NCBI GenBank assembly: GCA_015152555.1
Contig: SUTS01000006.1
Location: 47,900 to 111,899, forward strand
Reading direction: 5' to 3'
Length of the DNA: 64,000 bases
DNA from: Cyanobacteria bacterium SIG26
Lineage (GTDB): Bacteria; Cyanobacteriota; Vampirovibrionia; Gastranaerophilales; Gastranaerophilaceae
Under the pieces are notes generated by a model that worked only from the letters and a program-made list of their open reading frames with translations, was not told where the DNA came from and searched no databases. A program made the translations under genes and the position numbers. Positions 35,261-44,221 of this stretch are shown here, in pieces. Numbering within the stretch: position 1 is the first letter of the stretch; each line of letters starts with the position of its first letter.

Positions 35261-36346
35261 ATGGCAACAAAAAAGGAAATGGATCTTGATTTTGAAGCTT
35301 TATTAGAAAAATATGATTATAAGTTTCAAAAAGGTGATTTAGTAAAAGGCATCATTTGTGGCTTTGATAGTCAAGGTGTTTTAGTTGATATAGGAGCTAA
35401 AACTACTGCGGTTATACCTACTTATGAGGCTGTTGATAAAGGTGAAAATCCTGAAGCTAAATACGAAAAAGGACAAGAAGGCGAATTCTTGATTATCAGG
35501 GAAGAAGACGATGAAGGCAAATTTTTACTATCTAAGAAAAAAGTTGATTTTGCTTATGCTTGGAAAGAACTTGAAAAAGCAAAAGAAGCTGATGAAACAA
35601 TTTTAGCAACAGTCCTTAATGTTGTTAAGGGTGGGGTATTGGTTGAAGTTTCAGGCGTTCGTGGATTCGTCCCTTCTTCCCAATTACGTACAAGAGAGGC
35701 TGAAATTGAAGTTGGTTCAAAATTAGAGCTTAAAATTTTAACATTAGACGTTCAGCAAAATAACTTTATTTTATCTAACAAAAAGGTTTATGAAGATACA
35801 GCTGAAGAGGCAAGAAAAAATATATTCTCTCAAATTGAAGCCGGTCAAGTTGTAAAAGGTGAAGTCGTCAGAATTACTGATTTTGGCGCGTTTATTGATT
35901 TAGGTGGACTTGATGGCTTATTACCATTATCTCAACTTTCTTGGCGTTGGATTGATCATCCGACCGATATTCTAAAAGTTGGTGATACAATTGATGTAGA
36001 GGTAATTTCGGTTGATCATGGTAAACAAAGAGTTTCTTTAAGTTTGAAAAACTTAGAGCCTGATCCTTGGATTGAAGCTGCTGACAAAGTAAAAGAGGGT
36101 GACAAAGTTGAGGGTACAGTTACTCGTTTAAAACACTTTGGTGCTTTTATTGAAGTGTTCCCTGGTGTTGAAGCTTTATTACCTCATAATGAAGTTGTTG
36201 ACTATCAAAATGAATCAAAAGATATTTTAAAAGTCGGCGACAAAATTAGCACTTATATCTTGAAGTTTAATCCGGCAGATAAGCGTATAGCATTATCTAT
36301 ACATGAACAAACAACTATACAGGAAGAGGAAACTTCGCAAGAATAA
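35261..36346 (+). CDS. rpsA: Small ribosomal subunit protein S1 (short form)
   Basis: Binds mRNA at the 30S subunit. 361 aa with four S1/OB repeats: about 24-90 (LVKGIICGFDSQGVLVDIG), 108-170 (ATVLNVVKGGVLVEVSGVRG), 190-260 (GEVVRITDFGAFIDLGGLDG) and 275-345 (GTVTRLKHFGAFIEVFPGVE). Proteobacterial S1 has six; shorter forms are known in Cyanobacteria and Firmicutes. I start at the ATG 35261, which has GGAG 7 nt upstream; the ATG at 35249 overlaps that site. Shortness may relate to the mix of Shine-Dalgarno and leaderless starts in this window, which is speculation. Confidence 0.93.
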   Translation: MATKKEMDLDFEALLEKYDYKFQKGDLVKGIICGFDSQGVLVDIGAKTTAVIPTYEAVDKGENPEAKYEKGQEGEFLIIREEDDEGKFLLSKKKVDFAYAWKELEKAKEADETILATVLNVVKGGVLVEVSGVRGFVPSSQLRTREAEIEVGSKLELKILTLDVQQNNFILSNKKVYEDTAEEARKNIFSQIEAGQVVKGEVVRITDFGAFIDLGGLDGLLPLSQLSWRWIDHPTDILKVGDTIDVEVISVDHGKQRVSLSLKNLEPDPWIEAADKVKEGDKVEGTVTRLKHFGAFIEVFPGVEALLPHNEVVDYQNESKDILKVGDKISTYILKFNPADKRIALSIHEQTTIQEEETSQE

Positions 36347-36355
36347 TTTTAAAAC

Positions 36356-36396
36356 ATACAAGCGGGCGGTTGAAAATTCAACCGCCCGCTTGTTAT
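36356..36396. terminator. Bidirectional terminator between rpsA and gatD
   Basis: A 16-bp perfect stem, ACAAGCGGGCGGTTGA at 36358-36373 and its complement at 36378-36393, loop AAAT. It is the most stable hairpin in the window, though its T run is interrupted. Confidence 0.8.
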
Positions 36397-37130
36397 TAAT
36401 ATTCTTTATTTACTAACATATTATGCGTCATTTGTTCAAATTTATCATCAAGCTTTGAAAGTTTAATTTTTTCACCATAACGTTTTTCCAAAGCTAATTC
36501 GATTAGATAATCTGCAAAATGTACGTTTTTAGGCAATAAAGGCCCATGTAAATTTGTTCCGAAAATATTTTTGTAACGAGCACCTTCTGTTAAATCTCTG
36601 CCGTTGTTACCATTGCCGATAATTATTTTTGCAAGGGGTTTTGTTTCTCCTTGTATATAGGTAATACTGTTATGATTTTCAAAACCAACAAGTTGATTTG
36701 GTGTTAGGAAATCTGTCTCAACTGTTACATTACCGGTAAAACGCTTTGTATTGTTGATGCTATATGTATCAAGTAGTGATAAGCATTTAATTTCGATGTC
36801 GTTTTCAAGTTTGTAGTAGTTGCCAAGAAGTTGATATCCTCCACAAATACCCAAAAATACTGCTCCATCCTTTTGTTGAGCACGAAATTCGGCTTTATTT
36901 TTTAATAGTTCATTTGCGACATCTTTTTGTTGTTTATCCTGTCCACTACCAATAAAATAGATGTCATGATTTTTTATTTTGTCACCAATATTTATTTCTT
37001 CAAATTCCACATTGATTCCGCGCCACAGGCAACGGTTTTGAAGGGTGATAATGTTGCCGATATCTCCATTCAGATTTAGTAATTTGGGATACATGTGCGC
37101 AATAGATATTGTTAAATTATTTTCTTTCAT
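36396..37130 (-). CDS. gatD: Type 1 glutamine amidotransferase, GatD-like (CobB/CobQ-type)
   Basis: 244 aa, typical for GatD, the amidotransferase subunit of the MurT-GatD complex that amidates D-Glu in lipid II; the related CobQ-type enzymes amidate cobyrinate. N-terminal HMYPKLLNLNGDIGNIITL is characteristic of GatD; nucleophile Cys in GICGGYQLLG and catalytic His in GTNLHGPLLPKN. MurT, normally next door, is absent: the divergent neighbour is tatD. Acts in the cytosol. The ATG is 6 nt from a TATAAT box on the minus strand, so it is probably leaderless. Confidence 0.87.
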   Translation of the reverse strand: MKENNLTISIAHMYPKLLNLNGDIGNIITLQNRCLWRGINVEFEEINIGDKIKNHDIYFIGSGQDKQQKDVANELLKNKAEFRAQQKDGAVFLGICGGYQLLGNYYKLENDIEIKCLSLLDTYSINNTKRFTGNVTVETDFLTPNQLVGFENHNSITYIQGETKPLAKIIIGNGNNGRDLTEGARYKNIFGTNLHGPLLPKNVHFADYLIELALEKRYGEKIKLSKLDDKFEQMTHNMLVNKEY

Positions 37131-37136
37131 GATTTT

Positions 37137-37142
37137 ATTATA
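37137..37142 (-). promoter_or_regulatory. -10 box of gatD, probably leaderless
   Basis: TATAAT on the minus strand, then 6 nt (AAAATC) to the ATG at 37130. Confidence 0.55.
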
Positions 37143-37181
37143 TAAAAAAAATGAAAACGGGGCAAGAAATTCTGGCTGTGT

Positions 37182-37187
37182 TATAAT
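37182..37187 (+). promoter_or_regulatory. Extended -10 box of tatD, probably leaderless
   Basis: TGTTATAAT with 7 nt (TATAACT) to the ATG at 37195. No Shine-Dalgarno between. Confidence 0.55.
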
Positions 37188-37194
37188 TATAACT

Positions 37195-37974
37195 ATGATG
37201 AAGCCATATTTAATAAATACACATTCTCATGCAAATATGTTAAAAGATACTAATATAGATGAAGCGATGACTAATGCTTCAAATGAATGTATTTTAACCG
37301 TTATACCTTCAAGTACATGTGAAGATATTTTTGAGGTTAGTGATTTTATTACAAAATATGATAATGTGTATGGGTATGTTGGAGTTTATCCGGAAGAAGC
37401 TAAAAACTTTACTGATAAAACACTTAATGATATGGAATTTTTGATAAAAAACAATAATAAAATTATTGGGATAGGGGAAATTGGTTTAGACTATTATTGG
37501 GATAAATCATTTAACGAAGTTCAAAAAGAGGTTTTTATAAAGCAAATAGAATTTGCTAATCAAATGAATTTACCGATAAATGTTCATTCAAGGGAGTCTC
37601 ATTTTGATACTTTAGATTTGTTACGTAAATACAATAAAAACTCTATTGCGATAATGCATTGTTTTTCGGGTAGTTTGGAATTTGCTAAAGAATGTATTAA
37701 AGAAGGCATCTATATTTCACTTGGCGGTGTTGTAACTTTTAAAAATGCAGTAAAAGCAAAAGAAGTTGCCTCAAATATACCTTTAGAATACTTATTATTA
37801 GAAACTGATGATCCTTATTTGGCTCCGGTACCATTTAGAGGTAAAGAAAATCAACCAATGTATGTAAAATATGTTGCTCAAGCTATTGCTGATTTACGGG
37901 GAATAAGTGTTGATAATGTCGCGGAACAAACAACAAAAAATGCAGAAAGGATATTCAAGTTTAATGCAAAATAA
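37195..37974 (+). CDS. tatD: TatD family metal-dependent hydrolase/DNase
   Basis: About 260 aa TIM-barrel metal hydrolase with 3'-5' DNase or deoxyribonuclease-like activity in this family. Metal ligands: NTHSHANM near the N-terminus, GEIGLDYYW, INVHSRES, IMHCFSG and LETDDPYLAP. The frame extends 50 codons upstream, but that part is antisense to gatD and non-conserved; the ATG at 37195 fits the family N-terminus and the promoter. It overlaps tlyA by 11 nt, so the two are co-translated. Confidence 0.93.
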   Translation: MMKPYLINTHSHANMLKDTNIDEAMTNASNECILTVIPSSTCEDIFEVSDFITKYDNVYGYVGVYPEEAKNFTDKTLNDMEFLIKNNNKIIGIGEIGLDYYWDKSFNEVQKEVFIKQIEFANQMNLPINVHSRESHFDTLDLLRKYNKNSIAIMHCFSGSLEFAKECIKEGIYISLGGVVTFKNAVKAKEVASNIPLEYLLLETDDPYLAPVPFRGKENQPMYVKYVAQAIADLRGISVDNVAEQTTKNAERIFKFNAK

Positions 37975-38782
37975 AGAAAGATTAGATAAATATTTAACTG
38001 ATTTAGGGTATTTTGAGACCAAAAGTAAAGCTGCATCTGCAATTCTGGCTGGTAATGTGAAAATTAATGATGAGTATATTACAAAAGCCGGTTATCAAAT
38101 AAATTTGTGTAAAGAATATGACATTGAAGTTAAATCAATGCCTTATGTTTCTCGGGGCGGTTTTAAATTAAAAAAAGCTTTAGATGCTTTTTGCCCTAAT
38201 ATTAAAGATAGAATTTGTTTTGATGCAGGCGCTTCAACAGGCGGGTTTACAGATTGTTTATTGCAAAACGGTGCAAAATTTGTTTATGCTGTTGATGTAG
38301 GTTATGGTCAATTAGATTGGAAAATTCGTTCGGATAGTCGTGTTAAAACTATTGAAAAAACTAATTTAAAAATTTGCTCAGTTAATGATATATATGCTGA
38401 AGGGGAGGCTTTTGCTGATTTGTTGGTAAGTGATTTATCATTTATTTCACTTACTAAAGTTCTTGATAATTTAAAGACCCTTTTAAATCCACAGTTTCAT
38501 GAGATGATTTGTCTAATAAAGCCACAATTTGAAGCCGGTAAGGACAAAGTTGAAAAAGGCGGTGTTGTTAGAGATAAAAATACCCACGTAGAAGTAATTA
38601 CAAATGTAATAAATTATGCCCTAGGTTTGAATTATTCAATAAAGGGTTTGACTTTTTCTTCCATAAAAGGTCCTGCCGGTAATATTGAATATTTGGTCTG
38701 GTTAACTACAGAAAATTTTGAAAATTCTTATTATAATATAGATAACATCGTTGAAGAAGCTTTTAAAACATTAAATAACTAA
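37964..38782 (+). CDS. tlyA: TlyA family rRNA 2'-O-methyltransferase (S4 + FtsJ domains)
   Basis: About 272 aa. The S4 RNA-binding domain occupies residues 1-65 (KERLDKYLTDLGYFETKSKA), then a FtsJ-like Rossmann methyltransferase with the SAM motif DAGASTGGFTDCLL near 88 and DVGYGQLDWKIRSD. TlyA methylates the 2'-OH of C1409 in 16S rRNA and in some bacteria C1920 in 23S rRNA; the older label is hemolysin A. I start at 37964 (MQNKERL); longer in-frame starts lie inside tatD. The 3' end overlaps the converging secreted-protein gene by 4 nt. Confidence 0.93.
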   Translation: MQNKERLDKYLTDLGYFETKSKAASAILAGNVKINDEYITKAGYQINLCKEYDIEVKSMPYVSRGGFKLKKALDAFCPNIKDRICFDAGASTGGFTDCLLQNGAKFVYAVDVGYGQLDWKIRSDSRVKTIEKTNLKICSVNDIYAEGEAFADLLVSDLSFISLTKVLDNLKTLLNPQFHEMICLIKPQFEAGKDKVEKGGVVRDKNTHVEVITNVINYALGLNYSIKGLTFSSIKGPAGNIEYLVWLTTENFENSYYNIDNIVEEAFKTLNN

Positions 38783-39204
38783 AATACTCCCAGATTTTCG
38801 GGCTTTTTACCTTCATTTAAGTCAATATATTTAAATATATTTAGCACAATTCCCGGTTGAAAATAGTAAATACCGTCTGCAGGAGTAATTCTTAGCATAC
38901 CTTGGTTTGTATTTACATTCGAAATTGATGCAAGAAATTGTTTATTTACGGCTGTAAATAGAATATATCCGGATTTTGATTGGATTTCATCTATTTGAAA
39001 TCTGTTCGCATTAATAGCTGCAACTGTTAAATAAAACAACGAAACATTATCTGTATTAAATACTTTTGTACAGTTTTCAAAATTTATATTTTGCGTAGTA
39101 ATTAATGTACTAAGACTTAATTCTCCGTTTGTGGCACACACTGACGGCATAAATATAAACAAACTAATAATGCTCGCAAATAAATGTTTTATTATTCTTT
39201 CCAT
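38779..39204 (-). CDS. Small secreted protein of unknown function
   Basis: 141 aa with a signal peptide (IKHLFASIISLFIFMPSVCA). The mature protein is about 115 aa with alternating strand patterns (GYILFTAVNKQFLASIS, MLRITPADGIYYFQPGIV) and one cysteine; no family recognised. Its ATG lies inside the 3' end of polA (13-nt overlap), so it is translated from the same message. Envelope or periplasmic location inferred. Confidence 0.7.
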   Translation of the reverse strand: MERIIKHLFASIISLFIFMPSVCATNGELSLSTLITTQNINFENCTKVFNTDNVSLFYLTVAAINANRFQIDEIQSKSGYILFTAVNKQFLASISNVNTNQGMLRITPADGIYYFQPGIVLNIFKYIDLNEGKKPENLGVF

Positions 39205-42080
39205 GAGTCTCCTACATTTAAGTCAATAACAAGAGGTACTAAAAGAGGTTGGTTAAGTTCCATAGAGTCTTTAATTAATTTTTCTACCAACTCTAATTCA
39301 GGTTTGTATACTTCAACTACCAGTTCGTCGTGTACTTGTAATATCATTTTTGATTTTAAATTATATTCTTTTAATTTATTTGAAAAATCTATCATTGCAA
39401 GTTTAATCAAATCTGACGCAGACCCTTGCATTGGTTGGTTAATTGAAGCACGTTTTGCAAATTCTCTTATCATGGCATTTGGACTATTAATCTCATCTTC
39501 GAGATATCTTTTACGGCCGAAAATAGTTTCAACAAATCCTTTTTCTTCTACAAGTGCCATCATATTGTGCATATAATCTTTTATCCTTGGATATGTTGCA
39601 AAATATTTGTCAATAAATTGTTCTGCTTCTTCAGCTTTTATCTCTAAAGCTTTTGCAAGCCCGTATTTTGTTTGCCCGTATACGATACCGAAATTAACAG
39701 CTTTTGCTTTGTAACGCATATCTTTGGTAACTTCATTGATAGGTACCTCAAATACCTTTGAGGCGGTAACTGTATGAACATCTTCACCTGAATTAAAGGC
39801 TGCAATTAAGTTTGCATCACCTGAAACGTGCGCTAATATTCTTAATTCAATTTGCGAATAGTCCGCTGACATAATTAAATAATTTTCTTTATCTGCAGGA
39901 ACAAATGCTTGGCGAATTTTATTACCTTCTTCTGTCCTAATTGGTATATTTTGTAGATTTGGGTTAGAGGAAGATAGTCGTCCGGTAGTTGTTACTGTTT
40001 GATTAAAGGTTGTGTGCACTCTATTATCCTTAGGATCTATCAAAAGCGGCAAAGCATCGGTGTAAGTTGATTTAAGCTTTGAATATTTGCGATATTCAAT
40101 CAACAAGCGAGCGATTTCGTGTTCTTCCGCTAAAGTAGCAAGAACTTCTGCACTGGTTGAATTTTTTAATTTACCACGTTTTTTACCTGTTTTCAGACCT
40201 AATTTATCATAAAATATTTCACTGACTTGTTTAGGTGAATTTAAATTAAACACTTCGCCGGCTATTTCAAATATTTTATCGCCATATTCAGTCATGTGAG
40301 TATAAAAATTACTTGTTAATCTTTTTAAGTATTCTTTATTTAAGCTAACTCCATAAAATTCCATATCAGCAAGTACATGTGCTATAGGAATTTCTATTTC
40401 TTGTAAAATTTTATACTCTTTTTCATCAAGTTCATTGTTCCAATGTTCTGTTAGCTTAAATAAGCTTGCAATGGTGTCGGATGCCAAATTAGAAACTTCG
40501 GTTAGATTTTTCGTATCTAAACTGTTTTTTTTGTCATTTTGTACAATAGTTGGCAGAATATGATTTATTTGTTCAAGACATTGTATATCGAATGCATTGT
40601 TAGCATTTGAGTCTTTTATATAGCAAGCTAACATTGTGTCAAAAATAACATTATTTATCAGAATATTGTGTTCTTTCAACATACAATCTTCAATTTTTAT
40701 ATCGTGTGTTATCTTGCTGATTTCTTTATTTTCATAAATATCTTTCAGATTTTCAAATACATAATTTATATCAAGTTGCTTATCAATATTGTGATTTAAT
40801 GGGATGTAGTAAGTATGTGTTGTTGTATCTTTATTCTGTGCGATATGTAATTTCGAGTCAAATCGAAAATCCTGATTATAACCTATTGCAACCCCATATA
40901 TTATAGAATTTATAGCATTGGTGTAATCTGCAAATATCTTAAATGCAATTACTTGTTGCTTTTTTAGAATACTAATCATATCTTCAAAATCTTGAGTATC
41001 AGTTATTATTTTATGGGATGCTAAGATCTGTTCTTTATTTACTTCTGATTGTACTGCTTGCGCAAATAGACCTAATTGTCCGTTATTACTTTGCACAGGA
41101 ATAGCTTCCAACAAGCTCATTTGCTGCGGAGATTCCGGCGCTTGTGCGGAGTCAATTGAAGCAACGTTATATGTAAAGTCTTTATCAAAAGCTTTTAAGA
41201 TATTTTCAATGTTTTTTAAAAATGCATAGAATTGCATTTTCCTTAAAAATTCCGTAACTGACGCTATATCAGGAAGCTCTATCTTTGTTTTTTCGAAGTC
41301 AAAGTTTATATCTACATCACAGACAATTGTGGCCAAGCATTTACTCAATTTAGCATCTTCAATACCATTTCTTATTTTTTCTTGTATTGATTTACCGGAA
41401 ATCTTATCAATATTTGCAAGAATATTATCTACGGTTTTAAATTCATCAAGAAGTTTAACGGCCGTCTTTTCTCCAATCCCGCGCACTCCTGGGATATTGT
41501 CTGAGGTATCGCCTCTTAACGCTTTGTAATCAATGACTTGATTTGGGTAGACTCCTAATTTCTCAAAAACTTTATCCCAATCATATTCTATAAGTTCGCC
41601 TTTTGAGGGGATAATTACCTTAATACAACCATTTTGTTGTATTAGTTGGAATGAATCTTGATCACCTGTCAAAATATAAACTTTGTGCCCAAGTTCGCAG
41701 GCACGCTTTGAAATAGTCCCAATAACATCATCTGCTTCAAAACCTTCTTTGGTGTAAATCGGTATGTTAAAAGCTTTTAAACCCTCATATATCAATCCCA
41801 TTTGAACTCTCATCGGATCAGGCATTGCTTCTCTATTTGCTTTATATTCTTCAAACATTTCCGTTCTAAATGTTTGGTGTGAAACGTCAAACGTAACACC
41901 AATAGAATCAGGGTTAAGGGTTTTATTTTTTAACAAGTCAAAAATAGCTTTAAAAAAACCATAAACAGCCCATGTTGGGGTTCCGTCTTTTGTTTTCATA
42001 GCGGTACGTTCCAGTGCATAATACTGGCGAAATGCAAGTGCATGACCGTCGATTAAAATAAGTGTTTTTGACTCTCCCAT
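39192..42080 (-). CDS. polA: DNA polymerase I
   Basis: 962 aa: 5'-3' exonuclease/FEN domain about 1-300 (LILIDGHALAFRQYYAL, GFEADDVIGT, GDTSDNIPGVRGIGEKTA); a 3'-5' exonuclease-like fold about 370-560; polymerase domain to the end with motif A SADYSQIELRILAH, motif B/O-helix KAKAVNFGIVYGQ and motif C QVHDELVVEV. In the exonuclease fold the first acidic motif (DxE) is replaced by FKIFAD, so proofreading is probably lost. I start at 42080 (MGESKT) because GGGAG lies 8 nt upstream and the 17 extra codons are not conserved. Function: repair and Okazaki fragment processing. Confidence 0.96.
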   Translation of the reverse strand: MGESKTLILIDGHALAFRQYYALERTAMKTKDGTPTWAVYGFFKAIFDLLKNKTLNPDSIGVTFDVSHQTFRTEMFEEYKANREAMPDPMRVQMGLIYEGLKAFNIPIYTKEGFEADDVIGTISKRACELGHKVYILTGDQDSFQLIQQNGCIKVIIPSKGELIEYDWDKVFEKLGVYPNQVIDYKALRGDTSDNIPGVRGIGEKTAVKLLDEFKTVDNILANIDKISGKSIQEKIRNGIEDAKLSKCLATIVCDVDINFDFEKTKIELPDIASVTEFLRKMQFYAFLKNIENILKAFDKDFTYNVASIDSAQAPESPQQMSLLEAIPVQSNNGQLGLFAQAVQSEVNKEQILASHKIITDTQDFEDMISILKKQQVIAFKIFADYTNAINSIIYGVAIGYNQDFRFDSKLHIAQNKDTTTHTYYIPLNHNIDKQLDINYVFENLKDIYENKEISKITHDIKIEDCMLKEHNILINNVIFDTMLACYIKDSNANNAFDIQCLEQINHILPTIVQNDKKNSLDTKNLTEVSNLASDTIASLFKLTEHWNNELDEKEYKILQEIEIPIAHVLADMEFYGVSLNKEYLKRLTSNFYTHMTEYGDKIFEIAGEVFNLNSPKQVSEIFYDKLGLKTGKKRGKLKNSTSAEVLATLAEEHEIARLLIEYRKYSKLKSTYTDALPLLIDPKDNRVHTTFNQTVTTTGRLSSSNPNLQNIPIRTEEGNKIRQAFVPADKENYLIMSADYSQIELRILAHVSGDANLIAAFNSGEDVHTVTASKVFEVPINEVTKDMRYKAKAVNFGIVYGQTKYGLAKALEIKAEEAEQFIDKYFATYPRIKDYMHNMMALVEEKGFVETIFGRKRYLEDEINSPNAMIREFAKRASINQPMQGSASDLIKLAMIDFSNKLKEYNLKSKMILQVHDELVVEVYKPELELVEKLIKDSMELNQPLLVPLVIDLNVGDSWKE

Positions 42081-42136
42081 ACGACATACTCCCTTTTTTA
42101 TTATATTCGCATAAAAATATCCTTTTGGCAATTAAT

Positions 42137-42171
42137 AAAAAAAAGACTCTCTATTTGTGAGAGTCTTTTTT
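42137..42171 (-). terminator. Terminator of clpX
   Basis: GACTCTC at 42145-42151, loop TATTTGT, GAGAGTC at 42159-42165, flanked by A and T runs; separates the tig-clpP-clpX set from polA. Confidence 0.82.
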
Positions 42172-42184
42172 ATTTTATATAATA

Positions 42185-43489
42185 TTATGCAGAAATTTCT
42201 TGAGATGATTCTTTAGTCGGAAGTTTTACAACTTCAGCATTTTTTCTGTTTTTAACCATATCTTCAGTTACGACAAATTTATCCATATTTTCTTTTGCCG
42301 GAACTTCATACATAACATCTAACATTATTTCTTCAACAATTGAACGTAATGCACGAGCACCTGTTTTGCGTTTAATAGCTTCTTTTGCTATAAGTTCAAT
42401 AGCATCAGGTTCAAATTCCAACTCAACACCATCCATTTTTAATAATGCTTGATATTGTTTTAGAACAGCATTTTTAGGTTCTGTTAAAATCATTTTTAAG
42501 GTTTTTTCATTTAATTGATCTAAAACAGCATAAACAGGAACACGGCCAATAAATTCAGGGATTAAACCGAATTTCAATAAATCCTCAGGCTGTAATTTTT
42601 TTAGCAATCTTACTGCTTGTGCTTCTTTTTCAGCTTGTGACATTGGTGCTTTTGCTCCAAAACCTACCGAATTACCTTCACCTGCTCTAGCATCTACGAT
42701 TTTTTCCAAACCAACAAATGCACCACCAACAATGAATAATATATTGCTAGTGTCAATTTCAATGAATTCTTGGTGAGGATGTTTGCGACCACCTTGAGGC
42801 GGAACGTGAGCAACAGTACCTTCGATCATTTTCAATAAAGCCTGTTGTACACCTTCACCTGAAACATCTCTTGTAATAGATGTGTTTTCAGATTTTCTTG
42901 AAATTTTATCAATTTCGTCGATATAGATAATACCACGCTCAGCCTTTGCTGAATCAAATTCTGCGTTTTGGTACAAACGTAGAAGTATATTTTCAACATC
43001 ATCACCAACGTAACCAGCTTCTGTAAGAGTTGTAGCATCAGCAACCGCAAACGGAACATCTAACATTTTTGCTAAAGTTTGCGCAAGTAATGTTTTTCCT
43101 GAACCTGTAGGTCCAACTAGTAATATATTTGATTTTTGTATTTCAACAGCATCATTTTCATTATTTTTGTTGTGTTTTAATCTTTTGTAGTGATTATAAA
43201 CAGCCACTGATAATACTTTTTTAGCATCATCTTGACCAACAATGTATTGATCTAAATATTCTTTAATTTCGTGAGGTTTTGGTATAGCTTTTTCGGCTTT
43301 TTCTAGATTTTCGCCATTATCTACACCTTCTTTATCTTTTGATTCAAAGAATTCTTCGTCTAAAATTTCATTACAAAGTTCAACACATTCGTCACATATA
43401 TATACTTCAGGACCGGCAATAAGTTTTTTTACCTGATCTTGAGTTTTTCCGCAGAAAGAACATTTTAATTTATCATCATTTTTTGGCAT
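42185..43489 (-). CDS. clpX: ATP-dependent Clp protease ATP-binding subunit ClpX
   Basis: Hexameric AAA+ unfoldase feeding ClpP. 434 aa from the ATG at 43489 (MPKNDDK); the extra upstream codons are not conserved and GGTGA precedes this ATG. Zinc-binding N-domain with C10, C13, C32 and C35 ([14 protein letters not shown]); Walker A GPTGSGKT, Walker [11 protein letters not shown], and the pore loop GYVGDDVEN. Follows clpP and tig in the common order, but the gap to clpP carries a palindromic repeat (43511-43580). Confidence 0.97.
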   Translation of the reverse strand: MPKNDDKLKCSFCGKTQDQVKKLIAGPEVYICDECVELCNEILDEEFFESKDKEGVDNGENLEKAEKAIPKPHEIKEYLDQYIVGQDDAKKVLSVAVYNHYKRLKHNKNNENDAVEIQKSNILLVGPTGSGKTLLAQTLAKMLDVPFAVADATTLTEAGYVGDDVENILLRLYQNAEFDSAKAERGIIYIDEIDKISRKSENTSITRDVSGEGVQQALLKMIEGTVAHVPPQGGRKHPHQEFIEIDTSNILFIVGGAFVGLEKIVDARAGEGNSVGFGAKAPMSQAEKEAQAVRLLKKLQPEDLLKFGLIPEFIGRVPVYAVLDQLNEKTLKMILTEPKNAVLKQYQALLKMDGVELEFEPDAIELIAKEAIKRKTGARALRSIVEEIMLDVMYEVPAKENMDKFVVTEDMVKNRKNAEVVKLPTKESSQEISA

Positions 43490-43510
43490 TATTTCACCAT
43501 TTAGGGTTAT

Positions 43511-43580
43511 GAGATCCTTCGACTTTATTAAAGTCATTCTGAGCCAATGCGAAGAATCTCGTCTGTGCGGCTCAGAATAA
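43511..43580. repeat. Palindromic intergenic repeat of the TCATTCTGAG...GAAGAATCTC type
   Basis: GAGATCCTTCG at 43511-43521 pairs with CGAAGAATCTC at 43550-43560 (one mismatch), and ATTCTGAGCC near 43536-43545 pairs with GGCTCAGAAT near 43569. The same motif pair recurs at 54245-54321, so this looks like a dispersed REP/MITE-like family. It sits between clpP and clpX within one operon. Confidence 0.7.
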
Positions 43581-43590
43581 CTGAAATTTA

Positions 43591-44181
43591 TTATTTTATA
43601 ATATCTCGAGTAATAACTTTGTCAATCATACCGTACTCTAAAGCTTCCTGAGGAGTCATAATATAGTCTCTGTCAGTATCTTTTTCGATTTTCTTTAAAG
43701 ATTGTCCAGTGTTAGCTGCTAGAGTTTCATTCAATGCTTTTTTCAATCTTAAGATTTCTTGGGCTTGAATTTCGATATCAGTAGCTTGACCTTGAGCACC
43801 GCCTAAAGGTTGGTGAATAAGCACTCTAGAATGAGGTAATGCCATTCTCTTACCTTTAGTTCCGGAAGAAAGTAGGAATGCACCCATAGAAGCTGCTTGA
43901 CCTAAACAAATTGTTGATACATCAGCTCTAATGTGTTGCATAGTATCATAAATTGCAAGACCTGCAGTAACACTACCACCCGGACTATTAATATATAGCA
44001 TAATGTCTTTTTCCGGATTTTCACTGTCTAATAACAATAACTGTGCAACAACCAAGTTAGCAACCATATCATCAATAGCTGTTCCTAAAAAGATAATTCT
44101 TTCTCTTAACAGTCTTGAAAAAATATCGAATGATCTTTCGCCTCTGCTTGATTGTTCTATAACTACAGGTACAAAACTCAT
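43591..44181 (-). CDS. clpP: ATP-dependent Clp protease proteolytic subunit ClpP
   Basis: Serine protease chamber. 196 aa, typical. Catalytic triad S98 (GQAASMG), H123 (LIHQPLGG) and D172 (DTDRDYIM). N-terminal [20 protein letters not shown] is canonical. AAGGGA lies before the ATG. Located between tig and clpX on the same strand. Confidence 0.98.
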   Translation of the reverse strand: MSFVPVVIEQSSRGERSFDIFSRLLRERIIFLGTAIDDMVANLVVAQLLLLDSENPEKDIMLYINSPGGSVTAGLAIYDTMQHIRADVSTICLGQAASMGAFLLSSGTKGKRMALPHSRVLIHQPLGGAQGQATDIEIQAQEILRLKKALNETLAANTGQSLKKIEKDTDRDYIMTPQEALEYGMIDKVITRDIIK

Positions 44182-44221
44182 GATTTAATTCCCTTTCTTA
44201 TTTTTATATTACTACTTTTTA

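Noticed and set aside
37045..37194. 50-codon upstream extension of tatD
   Set aside because: The stretch is antisense to gatD, hydrophobic and non-conserved; the TatD motif NTHSH begins right after the ATG at 37195, and a promoter lies in between.
43490..43590. Second promoter or attenuator between clpP and clpX
   Set aside because: The palindromes match the dispersed repeat family at 54.2 kb, so a regulatory role is not needed to explain them.
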